Positions 51,042 to 60,388 are shown, counted from the first letter of the stretch. The stretch: 64,000 bases of DNA from Streptomyces sp. STR69 (GCF_024519455.1 NZ_JALJRY010000019.1:1-64000), one strand, 5' to 3'. Translations and numbers: made by a program. The notes: a model not told the origin generated them from the sequence alone.

Positions 51042-51614
51042 GTGCTGAACACCGCGTCGATCACCGAGTCCGTTCCCTCCGGGCATGCTGTGGGGGTGAG
51101 CAACGACGAGTTCCGCGCCGCCCTCGCCCGGCTGGCCGCGGGCGTGGTCCTGGTGACCGCGCACGAGGAGCCGTACGACCCGGACGACCCGCACGCCCCG
51201 GTCGGCGAGGACGTCGGCATGACCGCGACCGCCTTCATGTCGGTCTCCCTGGACCCGCCGCTGGTTCTGGTCAGCCTCCGCAACGGCTCCCGCATGGACG
51301 ACCTCCTCGACGAACAGCCACTGTGGGCCGTCTCCGTCCTCTCCGAGAGCCAGCGCCACATCGCGGGCCGCTTCGCGATGAAGGGCCGCATCAGCGACCG
51401 CCTCCTCTTCGACGACATCCCCTACGTCCACGGGTCGGCGTCCGGCGCCCCTCTCGTGCGCGGCGCCCTCGCCACCCTCGAATGCCGCACGGAACAGCGG
51501 GTACCGGCCGGCGACCACACCCTCGTCATCGGCCGCGTACTGACGGCGGAGGCGACCGGCACGGACGGCGGCCCGCTGGCCTATTTCCGGGGCAGGTACC
51601 GGCAGTTGGGGTGA
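51042..51614 (+). CDS. Flavin reductase family protein
   Basis: A protein of about 190 residues with the split-barrel FMN-binding fold: FRAALARLAAGVVLVTAHEE, GMTATAFMSVSLDPPLVLVS, and AGRFAMKGRISDRLLF. An unusual acidic insert (PYDPDDPHAPVGED) follows the first strand. Such proteins supply reduced flavin or act as oxygenase partners. The start is unclear: GTG at 51042, GTG at 51096 and ATGs near 50928 are all in frame, none with a strong ribosome site. Confidence 0.8.
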   Translation: MLNTASITESVPSGHAVGVSNDEFRAALARLAAGVVLVTAHEEPYDPDDPHAPVGEDVGMTATAFMSVSLDPPLVLVSLRNGSRMDDLLDEQPLWAVSVLSESQRHIAGRFAMKGRISDRLLFDDIPYVHGSASGAPLVRGALATLECRTEQRVPAGDHTLVIGRVLTAEATGTDGGPLAYFRGRYRQLG

Positions 51615-51628
51615 GATCACGGCGGGCG

Positions 51629-52510
51629 TCAGTCCACCACCAGGACCACGTCCAGCAGCGCCACCCGTCCCGGGTCCGTCACGATGTCGATCGCGGCGAT
51701 GCGGTCGCCGACGAACGTGAAGGCCAGGGTGCGCACGGGGCGGCCGTCGACGAGCAGGGCGATGGCGGTGACGCCGTCCACCAGGGCGGGCCGGGCGAGG
51801 CTCGCGAAGTGCGCGAAGCTCGTCGCGCCGGACGCCACGGCGGCGGCACCCGCGGTCACCGTGCCCTCGGAACGCGCCACGACGTCCGGGTCGAGCACCC
51901 GCACCAGCGCGTCGAAGTCGCCCTCGCGCACCGCGGCGAGAAAGGCGTCGGCGACCACCCGCTGCCGCACCGGATCCCCGTCCGGCGCGGGTGCCCCCCG
52001 CACCCGCCGCCGGGCCCGGCTCGCCAACTGCCGTGCCGCCGTGGGCGTTCGGCCGACGATGGACGCGATCTCCTCGAACGGCACCGCGAACAGGTCGTGC
52101 AGCACGAACGCGAGCCGTTCGGCGGGCGTCAGGGTCTCCAGTACGACGAGGAGCGCGGCCCCGACCGAGTCGGCGAGGAGCGCGTCCTGCTCGGGGCCCG
52201 GCGCGGCGGCCGGGACCGGGGCGCCGGCGTCGAGGGGTTCCTCGGCGCGGGAGGTGCGGGAGCGGAGCATGTCGAGGCAGACCCGTCCGACGACAGTGGT
52301 CAGCCAGCCGCCCAGGTTCTGCACCTTCTCCGCGTCCGAGCGGCTGAGCCGGACCCAGGCCTCCTGCACGGCGTCGTCGGCCTCGGCGGACGAGCCGAGC
52401 ATGCGGTGGGCCACGGCGTGGAGGCGGGGGCGGTGGGATTCGAACCGGGCGGCGAGAAATTCACCGTCCTGTCGTCGGGGGAATTGTCGGGGGAATTCGA
52501 AGTCGCCCAC
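51629..52510 (-). CDS. ECF sigma factor with SnoaL-like C-terminal extension (ECF41-like)
   Basis: A 293-residue sigma factor. Region 2 is FLAARFESHRPRLHAVAHRM with EADDAVQEAWVRL; region 4 is LAFVLHDLFAVPFEEIASIV. From residue 185 on (RQRVVADAFLAAVREGDFDA) it has the SnoaL-like domain that controls activity in the ECF41 group, so no separate anti-sigma factor is needed. The GTG at 52510 has GAGGAG nine bases upstream. The usual neighbouring target (a carboxymuconolactone decarboxylase or oxidoreductase) is not adjacent. Confidence 0.85.
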   Translation of the reverse strand: MGDFEFPRQFPRRQDGEFLAARFESHRPRLHAVAHRMLGSSAEADDAVQEAWVRLSRSDAEKVQNLGGWLTTVVGRVCLDMLRSRTSRAEEPLDAGAPVPAAAPGPEQDALLADSVGAALLVVLETLTPAERLAFVLHDLFAVPFEEIASIVGRTPTAARQLASRARRRVRGAPAPDGDPVRQRVVADAFLAAVREGDFDALVRVLDPDVVARSEGTVTAGAAAVASGATSFAHFASLARPALVDGVTAIALLVDGRPVRTLAFTFVGDRIAAIDIVTDPGRVALLDVVLVVD

Positions 52511-52589
52511 GGGTGAACACTCCTCGTCGCGGTCCGTCGTCACCGGTACGACGGAGCACGGGCCGAGGATGTGACAACCGGCGCAGGGG

Positions 52590-53018
52590 TTACCCCCAGT
52601 CCCGCCCGGTCCGCCCCCGCTTGGTGTCGGAGCGGGCCTTCTTCTCGCGCAGCCGGCGCTCGTTGATGCCCCGCGGAATCCGGGTGGGCCTGCGCGGCTT
52701 CGGCGGCGGCGCGGTGGCCTCGGCGAGCAGCGCGGCGAGGCGTACGGCGGCGGTCTCGCGGTTGCGCCACTGGGAGCGGTGCTCGGAGGACCGTACGGTG
52801 ACGACGCCGTCGACGAGCCGGGAGGCGAGGCGTTCCAGCGCCCGGGCCTTCCACACCTCGGGCAGGGCCTCGGTCTTCGCCAGGTCGAAGCGCAGTTCCA
52901 CCTGGGAGTCGCTGGTGTTGACGTGCTGCCCGCCCGGCCCCGACGACCGCGAGAAACGCCACATGAGCTCGGCCTCGGGCAGGGAGACGGAGCCGCGGAT
53001 GAGATAAGGACCGGACAT
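52590..53018 (-). CDS. arfB: Alternative ribosome-rescue factor ArfB (peptidyl-tRNA hydrolase)
   Basis: A 142-residue release-factor-like protein that frees stalled ribosomes. It has the GGQ loop in RSSGPGGQHVNTSDSQVELR near residue 30 and a basic, unstructured C-terminal tail (PTRIPRGINERRLREKK) that enters the empty mRNA channel. It lacks codon-recognition domains, as expected. Length and layout are normal for the family. Confidence 0.93.
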   Translation of the reverse strand: MSGPYLIRGSVSLPEAELMWRFSRSSGPGGQHVNTSDSQVELRFDLAKTEALPEVWKARALERLASRLVDGVVTVRSSEHRSQWRNRETAAVRLAALLAEATAPPPKPRRPTRIPRGINERRLREKKARSDTKRGRTGRDWG

Positions 53019-53214
53019 GCCCCCATGGTCGCCTGCCTGTCCGGTCCACGTCACGCCAATTACCCCGGACGTTCCGGAAGAGGCGGGTGAAGAGGCGGGT
53101 AAAGAAAGTAAAGCCACATGGAACCTTCGATACCCCTCTTGGCGTTCATAGAGGTACCGGTAGCTTCGTCCCCAGTACGAAGCCCGCACCGCAACGAGGG
53201 AAGGACTCCCAACA

Positions 53215-53790
53215 ATGGCTGTAAGCCTGTCCAAGGGTGGCAACGTCTCGCTCACCAAGGAGGCCCCGGGCCTGACCGCCGTCACCGTAGGCCTTGGCTG
53301 GGACGTCCGCACCACCACCGGCACGGACTTCGACCTCGACGCCTCGGCGATCGCGGTCAACCCCGAGGGCAAGGTCTACTCGGAGGGCCACTTCATCTTC
53401 TTCAACAACAAGTCGACCCCGGACCAGACCATCGTCCACACCGGCGACAACCGCACGGGCGAGGGCGCGGGCGACGACGAGGCGATCAACGTCAACCTGG
53501 CCGGTCTCCCGGCGGACGTCGAGAAGATCGTCTTCCCGGTCTCGATCTACGACGCGGAGACCCGCTCGCAGAACTTCGGCCAGGTCCGCAACGCGTACAT
53601 CCGCATCGTGAACCAGGCGGGCGGCGCGGAGATCGCCCGCTACGACCTCTCCGAGGACGCGGCGACGGAGACGGCGATGGTCTTCGGCGAGCTGTACCGC
53701 AACGGCGCGGAGTGGAAGTTCCGCGCCGTGGGCCAGGGTTACGCCTCGGGCCTGGTCGGCATCGCCCAGGACTTCGGCGTCAACGTCTGA
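53215..53790 (+). CDS. terD: TerD family protein
   Basis: A 191-residue calcium-binding protein of the tellurite-resistance/stress family. Signatures are VTVGLGWDVR, TDFDLDASAIAV and GDNRTGEGAGDDEAI, where the aspartates bind Ca2+. Streptomycetes carry many copies with roles in stress and development; a link to tellurite here is not shown. An ATG with AGGGAAGGACTCC upstream gives a full-length protein. Confidence 0.93.
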   Translation: MAVSLSKGGNVSLTKEAPGLTAVTVGLGWDVRTTTGTDFDLDASAIAVNPEGKVYSEGHFIFFNNKSTPDQTIVHTGDNRTGEGAGDDEAINVNLAGLPADVEKIVFPVSIYDAETRSQNFGQVRNAYIRIVNQAGGAEIARYDLSEDAATETAMVFGELYRNGAEWKFRAVGQGYASGLVGIAQDFGVNV

Positions 53791-53982
53791 CGGACGACCC
53801 GCCCGCAGTTGCACTGTGCGAGGCCCCTGGCTGCGTGACCGCAGCCGGGGGCCTCGGGCACACGAGGTACGTGGACGGCAGGCACACGCGCGGTGTGCCC
53901 GGGGGTCCACAGGGGTGTCTCAGTCCCGTGTGGCAGTGTGCCGGGGTCAGCAGCGGCTGGACCCTGGAAGGACAGAGCACCC

Positions 53983-55245
53983 ATGTCGTTCGGACCGCCC
54001 TCCGCCGGTTTCGGGCCTCCCCCGCCCACCGGTCCGCCCGCCTGGACCCCGCCGACCGAGACCGAGCGGGCCCTCGCCGAGGCCAGGGCGCGCGGCGACT
54101 GGCCCGCGTACTACGACGTACTCGCCCGGACCCACCTCTACTACGAGATGTCCCGCGAGGCCTACGACGCCCAACCCGACCGTGTCCACCGCGTGTTCAT
54201 CCGCGACGTCCGACGCGGCACCAGGCACTGGGAACTGTTCACCGACGGCATGCTCCCCGCGCCGCGCCCCGACATGGTCTACTCTCGCGCCTCACTCCGC
54301 TGGATAGCGAACGCCTGGAACCCGCAGTGCCCGCCCACCCTCGTCATCGACCCCGGCACCCCCTGCGCACTCGCCCTCCCCTACGGCCCCCCGGGCACGA
54401 CGGACTGGTCACGCGCGGCCGAACACATGGGCACGCCCGTATCGGGCATGCGCCTGCGCGCACTCCACGTCGGCGGCGCGCTGCACGGCCCCGTCGCCCA
54501 CGGCCTGGCCTGCGGAGCCCTCCTCTGCGTCAGCAACGGCTCCCTCTGGAACGCGCCGGCCTGGCACGGCAGCGGCTACGACGGGGAACGCCGGCGGCTG
54601 CGCGAATGGTGGGGCATCACCACCCGCGCCGAATGGCAGCAGCATCTGCGCAACCTGCTCGCCGCCGAAGCCTCCAGCTCCGTATGGGAGTTCGCGCTGA
54701 GCCTGCGCCGCACCATCGCCCGTGACTTCGGCGGCCACGTCGACACCGGCTACTGGCGCCAGGCCGTCGCCACCGTCATCCGCGCCGACTCCGAGGGCTC
54801 CACGGTCATCACCGAGGACGGCGTGACGAAGACCGACCCGCGCCCCGCCTCGGAGACCGAGGCCCGCATCGAGGGCGTACAACGCCTCATCGGCCGCATC
54901 ACCCGCTACGAGGCCCGGATGCGGGCCGACGGCATCCTCGACGAGAACCGCCATGTCACCTCGGTCGAGGCCTGGGACCTGGGCCGCGCCTCGAAGATGG
55001 CCCGCTGGGGACTCGGCGCCCGCTTCTGCACCCTGGCGGAGACCGAGTCGGCCCTCGTCCGCGCGGGCCGGGCCGCCGCCCTCGCCCACCGCTCCTGGCC
55101 GGACTTCTCGGCCGGCTACATCCTGGGCCGCTGCCTCCACTTCGACGAGGAGGAGTTCGGCCCCTGGTACCAGGACATGGTCACCGCGCATCGGATCCTG
55201 ACGTCGGATCCGGGGAGCCCTTGGCTGAACATTCCGTTCCGGTAG
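53983..55245 (+). CDS. DUF1266 family protein
   Basis: A 420-residue protein. After a proline-rich start (residues 1-25) and an AGDWPAYYDVLAR-type region with an unassigned N-terminal domain, the C-terminal half (WWGITTRAEWQQHLRNLLA, AWDLGRASKMARWG, AGYILGR) is the DUF1266 domain of unknown function. GAAGGA precedes the ATG at 53983; the longer frame is unsupported. It follows terD but has a 190-bp gap. Confidence 0.8.
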   Translation: MSFGPPSAGFGPPPPTGPPAWTPPTETERALAEARARGDWPAYYDVLARTHLYYEMSREAYDAQPDRVHRVFIRDVRRGTRHWELFTDGMLPAPRPDMVYSRASLRWIANAWNPQCPPTLVIDPGTPCALALPYGPPGTTDWSRAAEHMGTPVSGMRLRALHVGGALHGPVAHGLACGALLCVSNGSLWNAPAWHGSGYDGERRRLREWWGITTRAEWQQHLRNLLAAEASSSVWEFALSLRRTIARDFGGHVDTGYWRQAVATVIRADSEGSTVITEDGVTKTDPRPASETEARIEGVQRLIGRITRYEARMRADGILDENRHVTSVEAWDLGRASKMARWGLGARFCTLAETESALVRAGRAAALAHRSWPDFSAGYILGRCLHFDEEEFGPWYQDMVTAHRILTSDPGSPWLNIPFR

Positions 55246-55358
55246 GGGTGGTTGCCACTCCGCCTCGGAGGCGAAGAACCGAAGTCCGGCGCATCCTCCA
55301 GCAGGTTGCGCTTCTCGGTGACAACGAGTGGCTGCAACCAGCACGGCCGCGCCACCGC

Positions 55359-55889
55359 CTACAGAGTGATCCAGTAACGGCGCTTGATGCCCGCGTCGGT
55401 GGTGCGGACGTCCTCCAAGACGCCACCGTTGCGCTCGATGCTGCGCGCCGATCCGACGTTGTCGTCGTCGCAGGTGACGAGGACCCGCCCCAGACCGAAC
55501 GCACGAGCCTCAGGGAGAACCGCCCCGAGGGCCCACGTGGCCAGGCCACGTCTCCGGGCGGTGGGCCGGATGCTATAGCCGATGTGCCCGCCGACATCGA
55601 GCAGAAAGGCGTTCAGATAGTGCCGCAGATCGATGGCTCCCAGATAGCTGTCGCCCTCGACGATCCACCAGTGGGTGGCGTGGACACGCCCTTCTCCCAC
55701 GGCAACCGACCTGTCCGACTGCTGCCGCAGTTGCTCGACCCACGCCGCGAAAACCTCGGGGCTGTCGAGGTCGCCTTCAGGTGCGAGACGCAGGCCGCTC
55801 CCGTCCTGGTGGGCACCTGGAGACCACTCGTCACGCGCCGCGAGCCATGAGGACCGAAGTCGACCTGTGGGTGTGATCAGTTCAGGCAT
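55359..55889 (-). CDS. GNAT family N-acetyltransferase
   Basis: A 176-residue RimJ/RimL-type acetyltransferase. HWWIVEGDSYLGAIDLRHYL, HIGYSIRPTARRRGLATWAL (acetyl-CoA loop) and DDDNVGSARSIERNGGVLED are the usual motifs. The acceptor is unknown. The gene stands alone, convergent with the DUF1266 gene. Confidence 0.85.
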   Translation of the reverse strand: MPELITPTGRLRSSWLAARDEWSPGAHQDGSGLRLAPEGDLDSPEVFAAWVEQLRQQSDRSVAVGEGRVHATHWWIVEGDSYLGAIDLRHYLNAFLLDVGGHIGYSIRPTARRRGLATWALGAVLPEARAFGLGRVLVTCDDDNVGSARSIERNGGVLEDVRTTDAGIKRRYWITL

Positions 55890-55919
55890 GCGCGCGACGA
55901 TAACACCCGTTCATCCCCT

Positions 55920-56108
55920 GCGATCAGGCATTTTGCGCTGGCCTGGGTCCACGACCGCTTACGCGTCCCGGTCTACGACGAGAACGGTCGGGGCCTGCTC
56001 CTGCTCACCGACCTCGCCCGGGACTGGGCCGTACACCGCGGCGCCACCGCACACGGCACCCCCGCCAAACAGATCTGGTTCGAGCTCGGCGGAGCCCCCG
56101 GCCGCTAG
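55920..56108 (+). pseudogene. C-terminal remnant of an RsbW-like ATP-binding protein
   Basis: A frame without a start codon reads RVPVYDENGRGLLLLTDLAR and later AKQIWFELGGAPGR before TAG at 56106. The DENGRGLLL...W...KxxWFEL pattern is the end of the HATPase_c_2 proteins common in Streptomyces (anti-sigma-factor kinases). The ATP-binding N-terminal half is absent, so only the tail survives. It ends 10 bp before the GNAT-NUDIX gene. Confidence 0.6.
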
Positions 56109-56117
56109 CGTGCCCCC

Positions 56118-57080
56118 ATGTTCCTCGAACCGCTCACGCCGACCGAGGCCGGTGCCCTCCCCGGTGAGTTGCTTACCGAACTCGCCGCCCTCTACGCCTC
56201 CAACCACGCCTTCCACGCCCTCAGCGGCGACTTCCCGGACCCGGAGGACATCCGGCCCGAGCAGGTGGCGACCGCGCTGGCCGACGAGCTGGCCGACCCG
56301 GAGGCAGAGGTGCTGCTCGCGCGCAGCGAGGGGCGGCTCGTCGGGATGGCGATCACCCTCGGCACCCATCCCGACCCCGATGACGACGACCCCTGGATCG
56401 GGTTGCTGATGATCGACGCCACACAGCAACAGCAGGGACACGGAAGGCAGTTGGCGTCCCTCGTCGAGGACCGCTTCCGCACGGCCGGCCGAACCGCCGT
56501 ACGCCTCGCCGTCCTTGACAACAATCCCGACGGCCTCGCTTTCTGGACCGCCCTCGGCTACGAGGTCATCGACCACCGCCAGGACCGCCAACTCGGCCGC
56601 CCCTGCGCTGTGTTGCGCAAGCGGCTGGGCAGAATCCGCCACTCCGCCCGCGTCGCGGTACTGGACCCTGCCGGTTGCGTCTTCCTCTTCCGCTACGACG
56701 ACTCCGAAACCGGCGGCGCCTTCTGGGCCCTGCCTGGCGGCGGCCTCGAAGGCGACGAGACCCCACGCGAGGGCGCTCTGCGCGAACTCCGGGAGGAGAC
56801 CGGCTGGACCGACCTGGAGCCCGGCCCCCTGCTCAGCACCAGGGAGGTCGACCTCACCTTCGCCGGCACCCCGGTCCACCAGTACGAACGCATCTACGTC
56901 ACCCACGGTCCGCACCGCGACCCCACCGGCGCCCACCTCACCGCCGCCCACGCCCAGGACGGCATCCTCGCCTGGCGATGGTGGACCCAGAAGGAGTTGC
57001 GCGAAACGACGGAGACTGTGTGGCCCGCCGAACTCGCCGTACTCCTGGACGAGTTGGACAAAAGCCGGCCGCAGACGTGA
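56118..57080 (+). CDS. GNAT-NUDIX fusion protein
   Basis: A 320-residue two-domain protein. Residues 1-165 are a GNAT acetyltransferase (IGLLMIDATQQQQGHGRQLA, LDNNPDGLAFWTALGYEV). Residues 175-315 are a NUDIX hydrolase with an intact box (GLEGDETPREGALRELREET). The NUDIX part resembles ADP-ribose/8-oxo-dGTP type enzymes. Both active sites look complete. How acetyl transfer and nucleotide cleavage are connected is unknown. Confidence 0.85.
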   Translation: MFLEPLTPTEAGALPGELLTELAALYASNHAFHALSGDFPDPEDIRPEQVATALADELADPEAEVLLARSEGRLVGMAITLGTHPDPDDDDPWIGLLMIDATQQQQGHGRQLASLVEDRFRTAGRTAVRLAVLDNNPDGLAFWTALGYEVIDHRQDRQLGRPCAVLRKRLGRIRHSARVAVLDPAGCVFLFRYDDSETGGAFWALPGGGLEGDETPREGALRELREETGWTDLEPGPLLSTREVDLTFAGTPVHQYERIYVTHGPHRDPTGAHLTAAHAQDGILAWRWWTQKELRETTETVWPAELAVLLDELDKSRPQT

Positions 57081-57174
57081 CACGGGCCTGCGCCCGAACC
57101 GTTCCCGAAGATCTCCCGGATCGGTCGCCGCCCTGGTACGCAGACTCGTCGGACGCGGTGAAGGGGCCGCCGGC

Positions 57175-58587
57175 TCAGGCGTGGGCCGGCTTCCCGTCCC
57201 CGTACAACCAGTCCCGCCAGATCCCCCCGAAGTCCTTCCCCGGCGCCATCCGCTCCACGTACGCCGTGAAGTCCGCGGTGTCCGCGGTGCCGTGACGGTG
57301 GGCGGCGGCCCAGCCCTGGACGATGTCGTAGAACCGGGCATCGCCGACCGTCTGCCGGATCTTGTGGAGCACCATCGCGCCCCGCTCGTAGACGGGGCTG
57401 TCGGAAATGTGCGCGGCGGAGCTGGGCCGGGCCGGCGGAAAGGCCCAGACCGCCTCGCTCTCAGCCGGGTCGTCGAAGTAGGTCCCGTCGTAGAGCGCGT
57501 CGAAGGTCTCCTGGGCGGTGTCGCCGTCGTGGTCCTCGTCCCAGAGCCATTCCGCGTAGGTCGCGAAGCCCTCGTTGAGCCACATGTCGCGCCAGGTCCT
57601 CGGGGTGACGGAGTCGCCGTACCACTGGTGGGCGAGTTCGTGGACGAGGAGGACGGTGTCGGGGGCACCGGGAAAGAAGGGGCGGTTCTGCGTCTCCAAC
57701 GCGTACCCCGCGTCGCCCCGGCGGTCGACGATCGCACCGGTCGAGGAGAAGGGATACGGACCGAAGTTGTACTCCTCCCACTCCATGATCTCCGGCAGCC
57801 GGGCCAGCGCCTTGCGGCCGGCCGCCGCCTCGTGCGGGTCGACCGCGACGTAGACGGGGAGGCCGTCACCCGTCGTGGTGCGGGTGATGTCGTAGTGACC
57901 GATGGCAACCGTGGCCAGATAGGTCGCCATGGGCTGGGCGGTGCGCCAGCGGTAGGTCGTCCGGCTGTTGCTGGTCGTCTCAGCCCTCAACTCCCCGTTG
58001 GAGACGGCCTGCAGACCCTTGGGGACGGTGATCGCGATGTCGTACGTCGCCTTGTCGGAGGGATGGTCGTTGCCCGGGAACCACGCCATCGAGCCGACCG
58101 GCTCACCCAGCGCCACCGCACCGTCCGCCGTACGCAGCCAGCCTTCCTCCGAACCGTCCGGATCGGTGATCGCCCCGGGGACGCCGGAGTAGCGAACGGT
58201 CGTCTCGAACGTCCTGCCCTTACGGAGGGCGGAAGACGGACGGACCGTCAGTTCCTGTCCTCGCCGGGTCCAGCGGGCGTCCCGTCCCCCCACCGTCAGC
58301 GACTCGACCGTCATGCCCTTGAAGTCCAGGTCGAAGGAGGAGAGTTCGGCGGTGGCACGGGCGGTGATCGTCGCCGTGCCGGTCAGTTCAGGGGCGCCGG
58401 GGGTGTAGGCGAGGGTCAGGTCGTAGTGGGTCACGTCGTAGCCGCCGTTGCCAGCCTTCGGGAAGTACGGGTCCCCCAGGCCGGAACCGCCGCTCGTGCT
58501 CCGGGCACCCGACCCCGTGCACGCGCTCAGGGCAAGGGCCAGCACGCAGGCGATGACCATGGGAACGAGCCGTACGGATCGGGGCAC
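57175..58587 (-). CDS. M1 family metallopeptidase lipoprotein
   Basis: A 470-residue exported aminopeptidase-like protein. The start VPRSVRLVPMVIACVLALAL leads to the lipobox LSACTG. The M1 zinc site is VLLVHELAHQWYGD with the third ligand in LNEGFATYAEW, and an early M1 exopeptidase-type β-domain precedes it. The usual GAMEN is replaced by YALETQ, so substrate choice may differ from classical M1 enzymes. Active on the outer face of the membrane. Confidence 0.85.
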   Translation of the reverse strand: MPRSVRLVPMVIACVLALALSACTGSGARSTSGGSGLGDPYFPKAGNGGYDVTHYDLTLAYTPGAPELTGTATITARATAELSSFDLDFKGMTVESLTVGGRDARWTRRGQELTVRPSSALRKGRTFETTVRYSGVPGAITDPDGSEEGWLRTADGAVALGEPVGSMAWFPGNDHPSDKATYDIAITVPKGLQAVSNGELRAETTSNSRTTYRWRTAQPMATYLATVAIGHYDITRTTTGDGLPVYVAVDPHEAAAGRKALARLPEIMEWEEYNFGPYPFSSTGAIVDRRGDAGYALETQNRPFFPGAPDTVLLVHELAHQWYGDSVTPRTWRDMWLNEGFATYAEWLWDEDHDGDTAQETFDALYDGTYFDDPAESEAVWAFPPARPSSAAHISDSPVYERGAMVLHKIRQTVGDARFYDIVQGWAAAHRHGTADTADFTAYVERMAPGKDFGGIWRDWLYGDGKPAHA

Positions 58588-58628
58588 GTCCGCGATCCTA
58601 TGAGTCCGGAGCTCGTACGCTCGGCTCC

Positions 58629-59054
58629 ATGCCCCGCTCCTCCAAGAAGCCCCGCCGACTCGTGGCCAACGGACGCACATACCTCTGGAGCCTGCGCCAC
58701 AGCCACACCGACACCGACACCGAGCCTGCGGGCTGCGTCCACACCCTCACCCTGCGCCCCCAGCCGGCCGGCACCGGCGGCCCACTGCGCATCGTGTTCG
58801 CCGCGGGGCCGGGGCGGTACGTCCCGGGCGGCGCCCCCCTGGGCTCCGGGGACGTGGGGTACGTCCGAGGCCCGTCCCTCAACCTGCACGAACCCGGCGC
58901 CGTCCGCGCCCTGCTCGACGCGGCGACGGCCCAAGGATGGCTGCCACGACCGGAAGAACCACAGATCGCAGAGCTCGACGGCTGGCCCCTCCTGGAGGCA
59001 GCCACCGCCGCGCAGAACGGGGCCGGAGACCATCCCCCGGGGCAGTGTGAGTGA
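58629..59054 (+). CDS. Hypothetical protein
   Basis: A 141-residue protein starting MPRSSKKPRRLVANGRTYLW and containing CVHTLTLRPQPAGTGGPLRI and LHEPGAVRALLDAATAQGWL. I know similar streptomycete proteins only as hypothetical. No membrane segment or signal peptide. It is divergent from the M1 peptidase and precedes another hypothetical gene. Confidence 0.7.
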   Translation: MPRSSKKPRRLVANGRTYLWSLRHSHTDTDTEPAGCVHTLTLRPQPAGTGGPLRIVFAAGPGRYVPGGAPLGSGDVGYVRGPSLNLHEPGAVRALLDAATAQGWLPRPEEPQIAELDGWPLLEAATAAQNGAGDHPPGQCE

Positions 59055-59102
59055 TCGCTCCACCTGCCGTCCGCCCTCCCGAACCGTGACACCATCACCT
59101 AC

Positions 59103-59603
59103 GTGCTCGACATCGGCTACGCCCTCTCCAACCGCTTCCCGGACCCCCCGCAGACCGACTACCGGCGCGCCGACGTCCACGCGCTGCGGCACGACCTGTT
59201 CTGCGGTGACGTGTATCTCGCCGACACCAAGGCGGACCGGGAGGTGGCCACGGCCTGGGGCTGGGTACCGGTGCTCGACTTCGCGTGGGCGCTGTGCGAC
59301 ATCGTGGAGCGGATCGACCAGGACCCGGCGGGATCACGGGCGTCCCGCCCGCAGCGGGCGGAGCTGGACTTCACCGAGTCCACGGACCGGATGCTGTTCG
59401 AGCGCCGCTTCGGCTGGGTGGACGTGGAGGCGGACTGGATGCGGCGCGACGAGGAGCCGTTGACCTTCTCGCACACCGAACTCCGCCGCGAGGCAAGGGA
59501 CTTCCTGCACGACCTGATCGCCGACCTGGTCGACATGCACGATGCCCTCGGCGAGAACCCGGCGATCTGGACGCTGCAGGCGAAGTTCCCCCGGGTGCAG
59601 TGA
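59103..59603 (+). CDS. Hypothetical protein
   Basis: A 166-residue acidic protein starting at a GTG with VLDIGYALSNRFPDPPQTDY. It is rich in Asp, Glu and Trp and ends IWTLQAKFPRVQ. No known domain is seen and no membrane segment. The short gap after the preceding gene suggests co-transcription. A hairpin repeat follows six bases after its stop. Confidence 0.65.
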   Translation: MLDIGYALSNRFPDPPQTDYRRADVHALRHDLFCGDVYLADTKADREVATAWGWVPVLDFAWALCDIVERIDQDPAGSRASRPQRAELDFTESTDRMLFERRFGWVDVEADWMRRDEEPLTFSHTELRREARDFLHDLIADLVDMHDALGENPAIWTLQAKFPRVQ

Positions 59604-59608
59604 GCCTC

Positions 59609-59625
59609 TGGGGGCTGCGCCCCCA
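59609..59625. repeat. Family A hairpin, short copy
   Basis: TGGGGGC-TGC-GCCCCCA, identical to the hairpins at 6362-6378 and (reversed) 34774-34790, but without most of the rest of the repeat. It lies between convergent genes and probably acts as a terminator. Confidence 0.7.
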
Positions 59626-59660
59626 GGCCCCCCTCACCCTGCACCGGACAGCTGCCCCTC

Positions 59661-60341
59661 TCAGCCCTCCACCCGAATCCCCATCTGCACCGCCAACACC
59701 GGCGCCAGATCCAGCAGTTGCCCCATGCTGATCACGGCCCCCGACAACCGCTCCACCCCCCGAGCGATCTCCAGCTCAGCCACCCCCCTCAGATCCACAT
59801 CCGTGAACGTCACCCCCGTGAAGTCCACCCCCTTCAACACACAGTCCACGAACTCGACCCGCTCCAGCCGGGCATCGAGAAAGTCCGGCTCTACGAGCAC
59901 GCACCCCTCAAAAACAACATCCCGGAGCCGCGCCTTGCGCAGATTCAGGTAGTCGATCTTCCCTCCCCGAATCACCACCCGTTCCAGAACCGCGCCGTGG
60001 AGCTGCACGCCGCCCATCCTGGGGTCGATCACCTCGACGTCGCGCAGGGTCGACTCCGCGAGGTCCGTACCGACCCCCCGCATGCCGGTGAGAACCGAGT
60101 CGAGTACTCGCGCATGGTGCAGTCGCGTCTCGTCCAGCGCGCAGCCCGTCAGCGCGCAGTCCATGAACCGGGCACCCCCGCCGTCCTGCCCCGCGAAGTC
60201 CTCGTCCCGGATCTCCAGCCCGTCATAGTCCCCGTCCGGCTCCAACTCCCCACCCCCATAAGCCTCCAGAGCCGGCAACCGCACCTCCGGCCGCCGCGCC
60301 CCCTTCACTCCACCCGTCCCACCAGCCGCTCTCCTCGCCAT
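59661..60341 (-). CDS. Pentapeptide-repeat protein
   Basis: A 226-residue protein with loosely repeated five-residue units (ARFMDCALTGCALDETRLHH, FVDCVLKGVDFTGVTFTDVD), which fold into a right-handed β-helix. Some such proteins guard DNA gyrase (Qnr/MfpA), but similarity is too loose to claim that here. The ATG at 60341 is chosen; one upstream ATG adds five residues. Confidence 0.8.
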   Translation of the reverse strand: MARRAAGGTGGVKGARRPEVRLPALEAYGGGELEPDGDYDGLEIRDEDFAGQDGGGARFMDCALTGCALDETRLHHARVLDSVLTGMRGVGTDLAESTLRDVEVIDPRMGGVQLHGAVLERVVIRGGKIDYLNLRKARLRDVVFEGCVLVEPDFLDARLERVEFVDCVLKGVDFTGVTFTDVDLRGVAELEIARGVERLSGAVISMGQLLDLAPVLAVQMGIRVEG

Positions 60342-60388
60342 GCCCCCATCCTGCACCCCACCACTGACAACAAGACCGACGAACCCTT

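Noticed and set aside
52432..52446. GGTGGGATTCGAACC, which looks like a tRNA T-arm on the minus strand
   Set aside because: It lies inside the ECF sigma gene, encoding the conserved FESHRPR part of region 2, and no acceptor stem or anticodon arm is nearby.
56515..59463. 982-codon open frame on the plus strand
   Set aside because: It crosses the GNAT-NUDIX gene in another frame and the antisense of the M1 peptidase, both of which have clear motifs.
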